From the NCBI GenBank assembly GCA_039707655.1, contig CM077663.1, positions 437,923,830 through 437,987,829 of the forward strand: a stretch of DNA of 64,000 bases, read 5' to 3'. Below, in pieces: positions 46,214-57,414 of this stretch; positions within the stretch are counted from its first letter, which is position 1; the number at the start of each line of letters is the position of its first letter. Under the pieces are notes generated by a model. That model had not been told where the DNA came from. It did no database searches and saw only the letters and a list, made by a program, of their open reading frames with translations. Origin of the DNA: Elymus sibiricus (lineage: Eukaryota; Streptophyta; Magnoliopsida; Poales; Poaceae). A program made the position numbers and the translations under genes.

Positions 46214-46263
46214 AACGTATGAGCCGTATGTTTTTTTTTTTGAGGAACGTATGAGCCGTATGT
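46214..46263 (-). mobile_element. minimal retroposon scar with 18-bp target duplication
   Basis: aacgtatgagccgtatgt occurs exactly at 46214-46231 and 46246-46263. Between the copies are only 14 bases, ttttttttttgagg. This looks like a target-primed insertion on the minus strand in which little more than the poly(A) tail was copied. Confidence 0.65.
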
Positions 46264-46773
46264 AGACGTACACAGCCGATCTGCCCGCCCGTCAAACCCC
46301 TTCGTCTTGGGCCTGGCCCATTTTCTCCTTATCAAGAGAGAATAATCATTATATGTTGCATCATTTTTTCCTTATCATTTTTCCACTGGGTTTAAAGAAG
46401 TTTTCGCACCATATCTTCACTATTATGCTCATATTTTTTCCACAAGGTTTTTAGGGGAGACTTTCAAGATTATACAAAGAATTCTCAAGACGTTGCATAT
46501 ACCAAAGAAAAGGAGTTGTACAAGGGGGAGTGTTAAGAATAGATTAGCCTCTTATTAATTAAGGTAATTAGGTTTAATTTAGTTGTTAGATATGTTGCTT
46601 GATTCTCAAGCAACCATGTACTTCCTTGGCTCTCAAGACAACTATGTAATTCATTGGCTCTCAAGTAACTATGTGTTTACTTCACTACCAAGCAACATGT
46701 GTACTCCCACCCGGGTATAAAGAATAATGGATCATCTTTCATTCGACTCTCTCGTGCTTTACTTTCTACTTCA
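46264..46773 (+). mobile_element. 3' end of a truncated copia element (polypurine tract and LTR)
   Basis: ACAAGGGGGAG (46520-46530) is followed by TGTTAAGAATAGATTAGCC (LTR start 46531), a standard copia arrangement. The LTR carries a GGGTATAAAGAA promoter-like box near 46713 and probably ends near 46773, but that is a guess. Upstream sequence (46320-46519) is non-coding copia 3' tail. Confidence 0.6.
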
Positions 46774-46974
46774 AATAAAAAGGCCACATCCGGGCTAACG
46801 CACCCTATATACACAAAATAATTGGCAATTGCAGATAAGTTAAAAACTTCTAAAACTATTTTGCAAAACAATATGATCAAGTATTGTACCCGTATAAAAA
46901 CTTCCGCCAAGCAATTACTTAAATTGACTTCGAGCAAGAAAAAAATCAAGGACAAATAAATAGAAAAGTAACAT

Positions 46975-48060
46975 GTATATAGCGTTTGATTATTTTTCCG
47001 TCCAAAATACCATTAAAGTCATTCCTTGGCGAAATATATATGTTTCTGTTTTTATATTTAGAAATATTTCAAGTACATAGATTTTGAAACTTAATACACT
47101 TAAAAAAAGGTTAACAGTGAATTCGGAAAATGCTAACGCAGTGTAAAAAAATGCTGATAAGATGAAACAGTTCGTGACATCTAAAAAATGTTTCCTCGTT
47201 TTGAAAAAAATACTGATAAGATGAAACTATTATCCGTGTAATTTAAAATATATGTTTTCTAGCTTTCCATATCATTTTTGTCACATTTCAGAAAAATGTC
47301 GACACATTTTAAAGATATGTTCATGGCATTTTCAAAAGATTATACAATAGCAATTTTTTTGACTAATTTAAAAAAAATCAAACAATGAAAAAATTTCAAC
47401 ATGTCTTTGAAATATGTTTAACTTGTTATGCCAAAAATATTCATGCTATTTTTGAAATATGTGTGTAAAGTGTAAATAATTTTTTTTTAATTTTTTAAAA
47501 AAGTGTATCATACTATTAAAATGGAATTAGTGATATTTAAATAAAATGGTCACACCGTTCAAAAATATTTCTGTGACATTTTGTAAACTTATACATAGTA
47601 TAAAAAAATGTAAATTTACCAAAAATAATTTCATACCATCGCAGAAAAGATTCAATGTGTATTTGATAGAAAAAGTATATTCAGAAAAATATTCAAACAT
47701 GTATTTGAAAAATGTTCATCATGTATTTAGAGAATGGTCAACGTGTATCGAAATAATATTCCTTGTGTATACGTAAATGTACAATTTGTGTTAAATAAGT
47801 AGACATGTACCTTAAATAATATAAAAGGAAAAAGGTAAAAAAAGAAAACCAAAATAGAAATACAGAAAACAAAAATTGAAGAAAAACAAAGAAAGAAAGA
47901 CATAGAGAAAGAAAAAAGTACCGTGATGAACCTTCCCAAAACTGATGGAAGGCTAGCTTGAGGCGAGACAGAGGATTGTCTCGTGAAGAGCGAGACATAG
48001 ACCTCAAGCTCTTTGTGTCGAAACGTTTGGATGCACATGACGAGATATTGGGCCGATCCA
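46975..48060 (+). repeat. AT-rich dispersed repeat, partial copy 3
   Basis: Same type of array as copies 1 and 2 (AAAATGTTCATCATGTATTTAG near 47709, GTGTATACGTAAATGTACAATT near 47765), then an A-rich AAAGAAAAC stretch, then GGCGAGACAG and ATTGGGCCGATCC. It lacks the 5' block with CCTTGGGAGGCCCC. Confidence 0.6.
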
Positions 48061-49394
48061 GTTTAGTGTGACGTGTATTGGAGCATCTCTAACACGGGCC
48101 TTCAATGTGGAAACCCATATTGGAGCTTATATGTTGGGACATTCTGAATTCTCTAGACTGGCCCTAATTTCGACCATAGAGAGTTACATGAGACCGAGTG
48201 TGTGAGTACGAGCAGGTTATTATTGACAAGTCAATTAGAGAGAGCAAACTAGAGAAGAAAAATAATGAAAAGCTCCTGCTCCCAATCCGAACCGCCGTCG
48301 AAGGTCTCCTTCTCACCACCTCGGTCACCCTTCTCTCCCCCGTCCGGTCGGCTCAACGGTTGCAAGAGGAGTGGGAACCCATTCGTTTCATTTTTCTTTT
48401 CCTTAGGTTATGTTTACATTGCAGCATCGACAAGGTGGTGGAAACGATGGCTTGTTGGAATAAGGTCTCTCCCTACCTCGCCAACAACCGTTCCCGCGCA
48501 AATGAAGAACCCGAGAGATTTTGTGTCACCAAATCTGTTGGCTCTCTTTGGATCTTGGCAGTTGGTTTCTCTATCAAGGAGAGCAGTTTGCTAGCTATTG
48601 ATGTGACATAGAAATCTTCTTCTGTGTTTTCCTGTGGCATGGTCCGGTTACTCCAACTCTCTAGACCACTGCTGATGGATTACAAGCATGTACTGCATGG
48701 GGTGACTCGCGAACCGATGCTTCTTTAACGATCAATCTCGTCTTTGGCGACGTACAATCGGAAGAGCGGGAGGTGGAGGCCCACCGCAGGTACATGGCTG
48801 AAAAGGATGTTAGGTGCAATGACCTCGCCGCTGATGGCTCCGTCAATGCGCCGATGCCATGGCGGTGCACCAATGACGCCGTGTCGGGGGGACCTAGCCA
48901 CTAGCGGTAATAAACCTTGACTGTGACTCGGATTAGTACCCTTTTAGCTTAAATTGCTTTGTTTTATGTTTAGTTTAGCTCTAAGTAAATTATGTCCACT
49001 TTAATGATTAACTATGATATTGTGTTATGAACTACTATGAATAACTATGCACCATGTGATCTTAATCTAGTTTTTAGAACTATCCAAGGCTGCATCCCTA
49101 TCTATAAGTTTTGGTTCTAGTTTTTTTAAAGTTCTGGTTCTCCTGTGTGAACATTAATGTATTTTGGGAAAATATAAAATATTTCCATCAAGTGAATAAC
49201 ATAAAAAAAGCAGCATATCGAAATATGGATGTAGTCTATGAGAAAACTTGCTGGTGACAGTTGTTTTAACGTGTGTTCCACCCCGTGCCACACTAGCAAC
49301 CTTGCCATTTGATGGAGCATAAAACTGTCATATGCCCGCATAGGGTTTCTTATGGGGCGGACCGCGCATAGAGAATTAGATTGGGGTACACACG
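48061..49394. other. unassigned spacer
   Basis: Opens with GGAGCATCTCTAACA, which resembles a Harbinger end, but no partner end was found. A 137-codon plus frame (48198-48611) and neighbouring frames carry no recognisable domain. A segment near 48700-48860 looks coding-like (repeated codon-scale purine pattern) but I cannot place it. Confidence 0.35.
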
Positions 49395-50482
49395 GTACGC
49401 GCATTTTACCCAGGTTCAAGCCCTCGTGGTGAAGTAATACCCTACATCCTGCATGTCATTGTATTGATGTGCCTCATATAAGGGATGTGTTGTTGGGTGC
49501 CTCCTTGGGAGGCCCCTACCTTTTATTATATAGGTCGATGTGGGTTGGGTTACATGGCTTATTGCCCAAGTTATTCACTAATGCATGTCTTATGATACAA
49601 GTAATGGTATATCCTTCTAGAGGAGGCTTGCTCTCAGGGCGAGGAGCCCGGGCCGTGGCGGGGCTCCGAGGCTGGCCTGGCGACCTTATTCCCCGGAGGT
49701 CTGGTACCCTTGGTGTATTTGCACCGTCACCGTGTCATGTAAATTTCCAGGTGGAGAGGGGCTAGTATTGGACAAGGAAGCAATGGTGTCGCGTTCCAGA
49801 ACAAGAGTGCTTCCAGATGAGAATAATAAAAATAGACAAAATAGACTAGATGAATTTGATAAGTAAACCAAAGATCACTATATGGATTGGAACTATATCG
49901 AGACATATGGTTGCCTCGCCTAAAGTGAGTGCCAAACAGGGTCAGCCAAGCGCATGGGAGGGCTCATTTTCATTTATTTTTATTTTTTATACTTTAACAT
50001 ATTCTAAATATATCATATATTACAAAATACACTTTAGATATATTTTTAAAATGTTAATCATGCATTTAAGAAATTTTAAATGAGTATGGAAAAAATATTT
50101 TTAGTGTACATGAAAAATGTACAGTGTGTATGCAAAAAAAAGTAGGCATAAAAAATCATATTTCCTGAAAAATGTTAATAAATTATATTAAAATGTTAAA
50201 TGTGTATAGAAAAAATGTTTACGATCTATATAAAAAATACACAATCTGTATGGGAAAAAGTAGAAATCAAACTTATTTGTTTTATAAAATGTCAACAATG
50301 TATTTAGACAATAGTAAACATGTATATAAATAATTATACTGATAAAACCGAAAATGCACAATGTGTATGGTAAAACTAGACATAAACAATATATGTTTAA
50401 AAAAATATAAATCATGTAATTTTAAAATCTTAAACATATATATATATATATATATAATTTGTCATAAAATGTTAAAATCTTA

Positions 50483-50546
<64 letters not shown>

Positions 50547-51740
50547 GTTTATGTAAAAAGTAGACATAAAAATATATGTTTTGAGAAAAATGAAATCACG
50601 TATTTTTAAAATGTCAAACCTGTACATATTGTTTTCCCTGGTGTACACTAAAAATGTACAATTTTCATGGAAATATTAGAAATCAAAAGATATAATTTGT
50701 CATAAAATGTTAATCATGTATTTGGAAAATATTAAACGTATATATAATTTTTGTCATTATTTATACAAAAAATGTACACCAAAAAGAAAGAAAACACAAA
50801 ACTAAAAAAAGGAAGAAAATAAAACCAAAGAGTGAAAAATAAAAAAACCAGTAAAAACCAAGAATGGAACATAAAAATGAAGAAAAAAAGAAAATAAAAA
50901 TGTTAAAAACCGTGGAAGAAACAAAGAAGAACTTTGGAACACAGGAAGCTGAGGAAACCCGGGGAAGAAAAAAAGAAAACTGAAATAAAAAAATAAAGAA
51001 AACAGAAAAGATAAAAAAAGGAGAAGGAAAAATCAGACTAACCAGTACGTCAAACGAGCGAGCGAGTGACCTGTGTAATGGGCCGACGTTATATGCACGC
51101 GCCTTCAGGCGAGACGGATGCTATGCTCGCTTTAAGCAAGATATATTATTCGGGCACATGCATGTATGGCTAGTTTGCCTTTTTTTTTCCTACTTTGGGA
51201 TGTATTGGAGTCTTGGTGTCTTGGAGCCCTGGAGCAAAGAGGCCTTTTCTCTTAAAGCTCAAGGTAAAAAACATAAAACAACATCCATACATATCTGTAC
51301 TTCTGCGCTAACTAACGGTCCCTACCAGTAAAAAAAAAAACACTCCCTAGCTACCAACTGCTTCTTTCCTTCCCAATTAATAAATTAATTAAGGTTCTAA
51401 CTTTCATGCTTTGAGCTAAGTCAAAAGAAATTGAATCTGATCAAAACTACAGAAAAGTATATTGACATGTATAATACCAAATTGCTTCCTTGATATTGTA
51501 TAAAACATATTTTCATACCATATATATTTGATGTTGAATATACTAGTTTATATGTTTTATAGTAAAAAAACAAACAAGAAATTAAGTAATTTGGAAACGA
51601 CGACAAACTAGTTCTTGTCCTAGCGCATTACGTTAACTGGAAAAATATATTAAAAAGTAATATTTGGGCTGCCAAGATAAAAATGATCGAATAAAACAGA
51701 AAAAATGAGATTGAATAATACTATCTACGTTTTAGGTGAC
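49395..51740 (+). repeat. AT-rich dispersed repeat, copy 2
   Basis: Matches copy 1 (16320-18905) from GGTTCAAGCCCTCGTGG through the array to CTACGTTTTAGGTG. The two copies differ by many substitutions and indels, and copy 2 lacks about 150 bases of copy 1 near 49730. No coding motif. Confidence 0.7.
50486..50544. repeat. (TA)n microsatellite
   Basis: About 59 bases of uninterrupted AT dinucleotides inside the dispersed repeat. A shorter run at about 50437-50455 and the shared flank AAAATCTTAAACATATA suggest local duplication. Confidence 0.9.
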
Positions 51741-52769
51741 CAGTGGTTACATGAACCAAGACTTCTAGCCTAAACAACCCTTATAACTCCTCTTTTAAAT
51801 GTGTAAATTTTCTAAGTGTAAAGTTAACTAAAACTGGCATGTACTTGCAGTCCGTATTTTCGGTGATATGAAACATGGCTAGCAATTAATCTCCCTCACT
51901 CATTCATGCACATCCTCTCATCTGTAATATCTAAGTAGTTCATCCCCACTACCTTATTTTTCTTGACATATGCAGCCTATCCACCTCAGCGTCATGCCAC
52001 GGCAGTGTTTTTTTCCTCCAATTAACAGAGCGAAGCGGAGCCTTATCTCGCTAAAAAAAAAGGGGGAGCAATCTCTTTCCCTGGCAGCAGTTTCTTCGAC
52101 CCGGAGTGCGGCGGCTAGACCCCGAAGGACCTATAGCCTTTTCCCCTGGAGATGGAAAATCCGTCCACCCGGTTTTATTAATTTGCAAATTCTTCCTCAG
52201 CTAGTTAAAAAAAATGTAATTGACTGATATCATGACGATATTATGTAGTATAGATATCATCATGGGGGAAGTTGATCGTTGAAATGATAATAGATAGGGT
52301 AGAGGTAGAAACTATAGCCACCTAGTACTCGCAACCCCCCCCCCCCCTCCCCTTCCTAATCTTTCCCCATACCGGTAGTTAGAGCCGGAGGCATTGCTTT
52401 GCTCCGGGTAGTCCTTGCGCCGACAGCCTCGAAAAATCGGAGACATCCATCGCGTCCCGGTTTCCAGCGAGATAACAAGCTCGCTGCCCTGCCCCCTCCT
52501 GCCACCTCCTCGCTGCCGCCATCAAGGCCCGCAAGAGCCAGTGCCGGAGGAGCCTGATGCGGCCATCCCTGTACAGCCGATTCAGCATGTGCCCATGCTA
52601 CTGGTCTTCCCCAGGCCGTCCTCGCGTCGGCGGCATCGAACGTGCCTAATGCAGCCATCCCCGCACAGCGAGCTGAGCCTATGCGCACGGTTTTGCTTTC
52701 TTTCGGAAACGGTTGTCCCTGCCGCGGCCCAGGCTCCAGCGGGATGAGCTTGCTTGTCTATCCATTTGT
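51741..52769. other. unassigned spacer
   Basis: AT-rich to about 52330, then a C13 run (52335-52347) and a GC-rich patch (52380-52750) with overlapping open frames on both strands and no motif. It may be the leader of an old retroposon. No gene called. Confidence 0.35.
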
Positions 52770-52777
52770 GTTGTGAG

Positions 52778-53316
52778 CAAGGTTTTGGTTACCGGGCGGT
52801 AAATTCGGTTACCGCCCGGTAACCGCGTTTCCCGCTCCCCCACGATAATTATGCATACCGAGCAGAAAATTTTGAATTTAAACTCCTAGCGTCTAGTTAA
52901 AAAAGGTATGTCTTTACCCAGAACACGTATTTACTAGCGTCCTAGTGGTACCGATCTTCAACGAGCAACTGCAAGTCATGAGTTCGAGGACAGGCATAAG
53001 CTCTTTTAACTTTTTATTTTTCAAGAATGCACGCCACACTGTTTACTGTAATTTCTAAAAAAAATAAGGGCCTGCGAGAGTCGAACTCGCGACCTGCATG
53101 TGCGTGGTAGTGGAGCAGATCGGTGACCAATGCGCTAATGCTAGTTAAGCGAATATTGTCTGTTCAAAACTTATGTATTTTTGTCTAAACATATTTGAAT
53201 TCAAATTTAAATTTAAATTTTCGTCCGAATTTTATTCGGTAATTCGCGGTTACCGTGGTAACCGAGTTTACCGCCCCCCCTCGAGAAAAAAGTACCATTC
53301 GGGATCCAAAACATTG
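52778..53316. mobile_element. hAT MITE (539 bp) with tRNA-like arms
   Basis: Terminal inverted repeats CAAGGTTTTGG and CAATGTTTTGG, then shared GGCGGTAAA(T/C)TCGGTTACC inside each arm. An exact 8-bp duplication gttgtgag (52770-52777, 53317-53324) identifies the hAT superfamily. Each arm contains a tRNA-like segment (52935-52994 plus strand, 53068-53144 minus strand). No transposase. Confidence 0.82.
53068..53144 (-). other. tRNA-like sequence in the right arm of the hAT MITE (not a functional tRNA gene)
   Basis: On the minus strand TAGCGCATTGG resembles an A box and GAGTTCGACTC a B box. The T arm is perfect: stem GCGAG/CTCGC closing the loop TTCGACT. The acceptor and anticodon stems do not form well, so this is a promoter-like relic and not a working tRNA. 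The left-arm counterpart has a poorer T arm. Confidence 0.5.
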
Positions 53317-53324
53317 GTTGTGAG

Positions 53325-53896
53325 TAGCTTGATTTGGTGTTGCGATGTGCTAATCATATTTTTCTTGGCATTAGCTGGTTGCTTCGAGGTGCTTTCTATC
53401 AAGGTGAAGGTCATGGGCTGCGTGAAGGCGGCTTATGGACTACAAGTCTACAACTGAAGGTTTTGTGCTCCTGTTGTTCTTCAGATTTTTTTTCGTAGCT
53501 CACACCAGCCCGTTGCTTCAACCCCTGAACATCCCAAAGCACCAAACAGCCCACGGTGTTTATTTTCTCAATTGCCATCTACGACCATCAAATAATCACC
53601 TAAAAACAAAAAAAACAAAAAAAACTTATGTTGTAATTGATGCTTGACGCTCCACTTCCTCTCCCCGCCATCTCCACACGAAACTGATGGATTCCATTTA
53701 AAGTCGGTGCTATGTCTCATCTCATTTAGTTCCCATCATTCTCCAGTATGGCGTATGGGTGAGTATCTACCAAAGGGCGCTCACATTGTTGCCTCTGGTG
53801 AGCAACTCCATCCCCTCTCCTCGACACTCTCTGTGACATATTGCTGACTGAATCACAAACTTAGACTTCCTCGGGTGTTGGATGACTTGGACTCCA
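53325..53896. other. unassigned spacer between two hAT MITEs
   Basis: Short frames only (for example 53435-53647) with no recognisable motif. It may be part of a decayed gene that continues at 54365, but this could not be established. Confidence 0.35.
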
Positions 53897-53904
53897 GCGT
53901 TTAT

Positions 53905-54356
53905 CAATGTTTTAAATAGCCGAGTTATAGCCCCGCTATAGCCTTTGAGAGCTCTCCCGCTAAAGCTATGCACTTTTAGTGCTAAATTGGAAATGAGGCT
54001 AATAGCCCGCTATTTCCCGCTATAGCGCTAAATTTGGAGTCATTTAGCCCGCTAAGCCGCTATACAAAACCATACTTTTGTATTATCTTTTGTTCTTGTT
54101 TATGATATATATGATGCATTGATGTGAAGTTTGGTTATTGAATTAGGATGCCTCTTGGTACTCGTCTTTTGATGTGCGAACATATCTATATGTAAAGTAT
54201 ATACAATATATCATATATGATGCTTGATTATATACTTATTGTTTTAATTTTTCATGATTTAAGAGAAACGCTAAATGAAGCTTAGCTCCGCTATAGCCTT
54301 TCATAGCTTCTGATCGAGCCGCCGCTAAATGGCATAGCCCGCTATTTAAAATATTG
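53905..54356. mobile_element. hAT MITE, 452 bp
   Basis: Ends CAATGTTTTAAATAGCC and, inverted, CAATATTTTAAATAGC. Flanks gcgtttat (53897-53904) and ccgtttat (54357-54364) match at 7 of 8 bases, as expected for hAT. Inside are repeated AGCCCGCTAT and CGCTATAGC motifs in both orientations. Confidence 0.8.
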
Positions 54357-54364
54357 CCGTTTAT

Positions 54365-54755
54365 ACTGTACGGCATCTTATTCCGGGCTCCATTGAAGAG
54401 TTGGCAGAGGAAAAGGTGAAAGTGTTCTTCTTGTGCTCTTCAATGAATACCTGTAGGTCAAAAGACGATAGACACAATACCCTGGGTAACAAAAGCCTTC
54501 TGATCTCTACGATGGAGCTCGGAAGCATCTTCCTTCTAAATCTTATACTGCTTCAGTTGATCCCTCTGGTTTCCATGTCAATTGGGCTGAGATATTAGAA
54601 ATTACACGGTTTGTAAGTTATTGTTCTTTCGACTACTTTCAAATATATTACACGTGCAATATTACAAAAACCATAGCTAGCTAGCTAGCTACATACACGT
54701 ATGCAAGCATGATGGATGTGGTGTATGTACTGATAAGTGTATATGTTCATATATC
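54365..54755. other. unassigned spacer
   Basis: A 65-codon plus frame (54401-54598) starts with Glu/Lys-rich sequence; nothing is recognised. A GCTAGCTAGCTAGCTA run lies near 54676. Confidence 0.35.
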
Positions 54756-54758
54756 TAA

Positions 54759-56889
54759 GAGCATCTACAGCCGGACCTTGCAAATCCGGCCCCCTATACG
54801 CCCGCGGACGCGCCCAGGCATGCACGCGGACGCGCCCGGACGACCCTTCATAATTCGCTTCGTGCATCCACATGCCTCGTATCCGGACTCTCAAATCCAT
54901 ACAAAGCCATGCACGTCGATCATCCATACTAAATGTCGCACGTAAAACAAGTGTTGGTACAGAAAATAAGAAGTGTTTACATTAAATTTATTTGAAGTGC
55001 ACAATCAATCATCTGCTCTTTGATTTTCATTGTGGGTCCACATATGCTTCACCAGATCATTGAGTAGTTGTGTGTGCACGTGATGATCTCGTAGGTTCTG
55101 ATGCATCTGCAGAAAGTTCATAAGCTGAACTGCATCTTGATTTTCAGGGTTTTAACTTGTTCTCCGGGTGCTTCAAAATCATTGGTTTGGGCTACATCAT
55201 CACCCTCATCCTCGACGATCATATTGTGCAAAATAACACAACATGTCATCAGCTGCCACAAAGTTTCTTGTTCCCACATCAGTGCAGCCCCACGAACAAT
55301 TCCCCAACACGCTTGCAGCACTCCGAATGCACTCTCCACATCCTTTTTAGCTGCTTCCTGCATTGTTGCAAAGTGCTTTTGCTTTCTACCAAGTGGTTCG
55401 GATATGGTCTTGACAAATGCAGCCCACTGAGGATATATGCCATCGGCAAGATAGTATCCCATGTTGTAGTCTCGGCCGTTGATAGTGTAGTTGCACGGAG
55501 GTGATTCCCCGTTGCAAAGCCTCCTGAACACCGGAGATCGCTGAAGCACATTGATGTCGTTGTGGGAACCTGGCATTCCAAAGAAAGCATGTCAAATCCA
55601 TAAGTCATTTGATGCCACCGCCTCTAGTATGATGGTGGCATCTTTTGTGTGACCTTGATACATTCCTCGCAAACCTTTGGGGCAGTTCTTCCATTGCCAA
55701 TGCATGCAATCGATTGATCCGAACATTCCTGAAAACCCTCTAGCCTCTCCAATAGCAAACAACCTCTCCGTGTCCTATGCATTTGGCTCTCTCAGATACT
55801 CTTCTCCAAACACCTCCACCACAGCACGGGCAAACTTGACAGTAGTTTTCAGGCATGTACTCTCCCCCATCCTGACCATCTCACCAACGGCATCTGCCGC
55901 AGTACCAAGTGCAAGCATCCTCATAGCAGCCATGCACTTCTGCTTGGCAGTGAAAGAGAGTCGACCGCAGAAATCCCTTGTGAGCTTGAAGTAGTCATCA
56001 TGTGCTTCCACTGCGTCCGCAATGCGCAAAAACAATGGTTTTTGCATGCGAAAGCGATGACGAAACCATGGATCATCCGGGAATCTTGGGTTCGGATCAA
56101 ACTAATCCTTCTGCAATAGCTTAGCTCCGGATACCCTATCCCAATTGATGACTCTTCTCCCTTTGATTGAGCCCTTAAAATTGAGAATATGCTCCACTTG
56201 CCGGTCCATTTCCTCTTCCATGCTCATGAGCATGATCATGTCCACTTCTTCGACCGAATCCAATGAATCGAGTAACTCTTTTTGAATCAGTTCATCAAGC
56301 TGCGTCGGTCCATACTCCTCGCCGGACGAAGCATCGGAATCCATCGGGTCTCCTACAAATTTGACGAACATATCCGGTCAGACATTCTGTCAAACACATC
56401 CGGCGCAAGGCAGAAGCAGAGAGTTGCCGGACGTACCGCGGTGTGTTCCGGGCTGGGGACGACGTCCTCCGCGGCGATGTCGGGAGAGATGATCCTTCTG
56501 ACCGAGCGGCCGAGGGAGCATTAATTAGGCGACGGACCGCGTGCGGCGGCGGAGCTGGGAGACGGACGGCGCGAGGAGGGAGAAGAGAGGATAACACAAA
56601 ATGGATCTGGCACTTCGCGGGGTTGATTTGGGGGCAATTTGAGGTGGGGTCGGGCTGTCGGGTCCGACGTGGCGGGCGTGCCCGGGCGCGCACGGGCTCC
56701 CCTATACCCGTCCCATAATTTGGCTGGAAATGAGGGGTGTCGGTCAGCCCGGGCATTTGAGGCCGGTATGAGGGGGACATCTGGGTCGATTTTTTGTGGA
56801 ATCGAACCAGACGTCCCAAAAGCATCTCAGCCGGGTGTCGGTCAGCCCGGACGTTTGAAGAGGGTATAGGGGGTTCGGCTGAGATGCTT
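54759..56889 (-). mobile_element. full-length PIF/Harbinger element (2131 bp)
   Basis: Left end GAGCATCTACAGCC and inverted right end AAGCATCTCAGCC, flanked by taa on both sides (54756-54758, 56890-56892). Subterminal CAAATCCGGCCCC and ACGCCCGCGGAC match the MITE at 14250-14692. It carries one minus-strand transposase gene, now broken. The second, Myb-like ORF usual for PIF elements was not seen. The GC-rich right part (56400-56760) is non-coding. Confidence 0.9.
55118..56371 (-). pseudogene. PIF/Harbinger DDE transposase with three in-frame nonsense mutations
   Basis: A single minus-strand frame of 418 codons from ATG 56371 to the stop at 55118, with no frameshift but three internal stops: TAG 56102-56104 (after GAKLLQKD), TAG 55775-55777 (after EEYLREPNA) and TGA 55592-55594 (after SNDLWI). 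The order of motifs is that of DDE_Tnp_4/ALP1-like proteins: FGEEYL, then GSIDCMHWQWKNCP with the first Asp. MPGSHNDINVLQRSPVF follows with the second Asp, then YYLADGIYP, KDVESAFGVLQ with the Glu, and CCVILHNMIVEDE. Apart from the stops all three catalytic residues are kept. The enzyme would cut and paste elements with these ends. Protein not made in this state. Confidence 0.93.
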
Positions 56890-56892
56890 TAA

Positions 56893-57414
56893 TGCACGTA
56901 TTTTGAGTTGCGCGGTGGAATCTGGCTCAGGGCACTCCCGCCCATCTCGTTAGCAACACTTTATGACATGTGGAATCGTCCCGACAAGTCAGGATTAGGG
57001 TGTGAGTCTTGGGTGACGCCCATTACCCAATCCCCAACTTTTGCGGCATTGATGGAGACTAGTGGCGTCAAGTTAGACATAGAGCACCCATAAGCATCAT
57101 ATTCAGCTTGCCCAACACCCAAAACACCAGCCGCCTATGTGTTCCACCCCCGCTGCTCGCCCCATTGCAGTTGTCGTGCTCTTCAACGGAGGCCAGCTCG
57201 TGGCGATCCATCCCCACCGGAAACGACCACGCTTTTTGGAGCCCCAACTCGCGGCTACATCCCAGCACTTATCCGTGTCGGCATGGAAAAGGTTTGGGCA
57301 TGCTACTCCAATCAACAGCACGCCGGAAGGAGCTCAACACAGCAGCAACGCAAGCAACGTGCTAGATCAGGACCGCCCCAAAGCCAGATCCAGCCGTTGC
57401 GTCGCCCACATGAC
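56893..57414. other. unassigned spacer
   Basis: Moderately GC-rich; overlapping frames on both strands (57068-57439) lack motifs. No gene called. Confidence 0.35.

Noticed and set aside
16320..51740. The two AT-rich repeat copies (16320 and 49395) as LTRs of one giant element
   Set aside because: They differ by many substitutions and indels, have no TG...CA ends or target duplication, and a third partial copy exists.
53041..53150. Possible functional tRNA gene
   Set aside because: Only the T arm and box-like motifs are good; acceptor and anticodon stems fail, and it lies inside a MITE arm.
55677..55994. 105-codon plus-strand frame
   Set aside because: Antisense of the Harbinger transposase.
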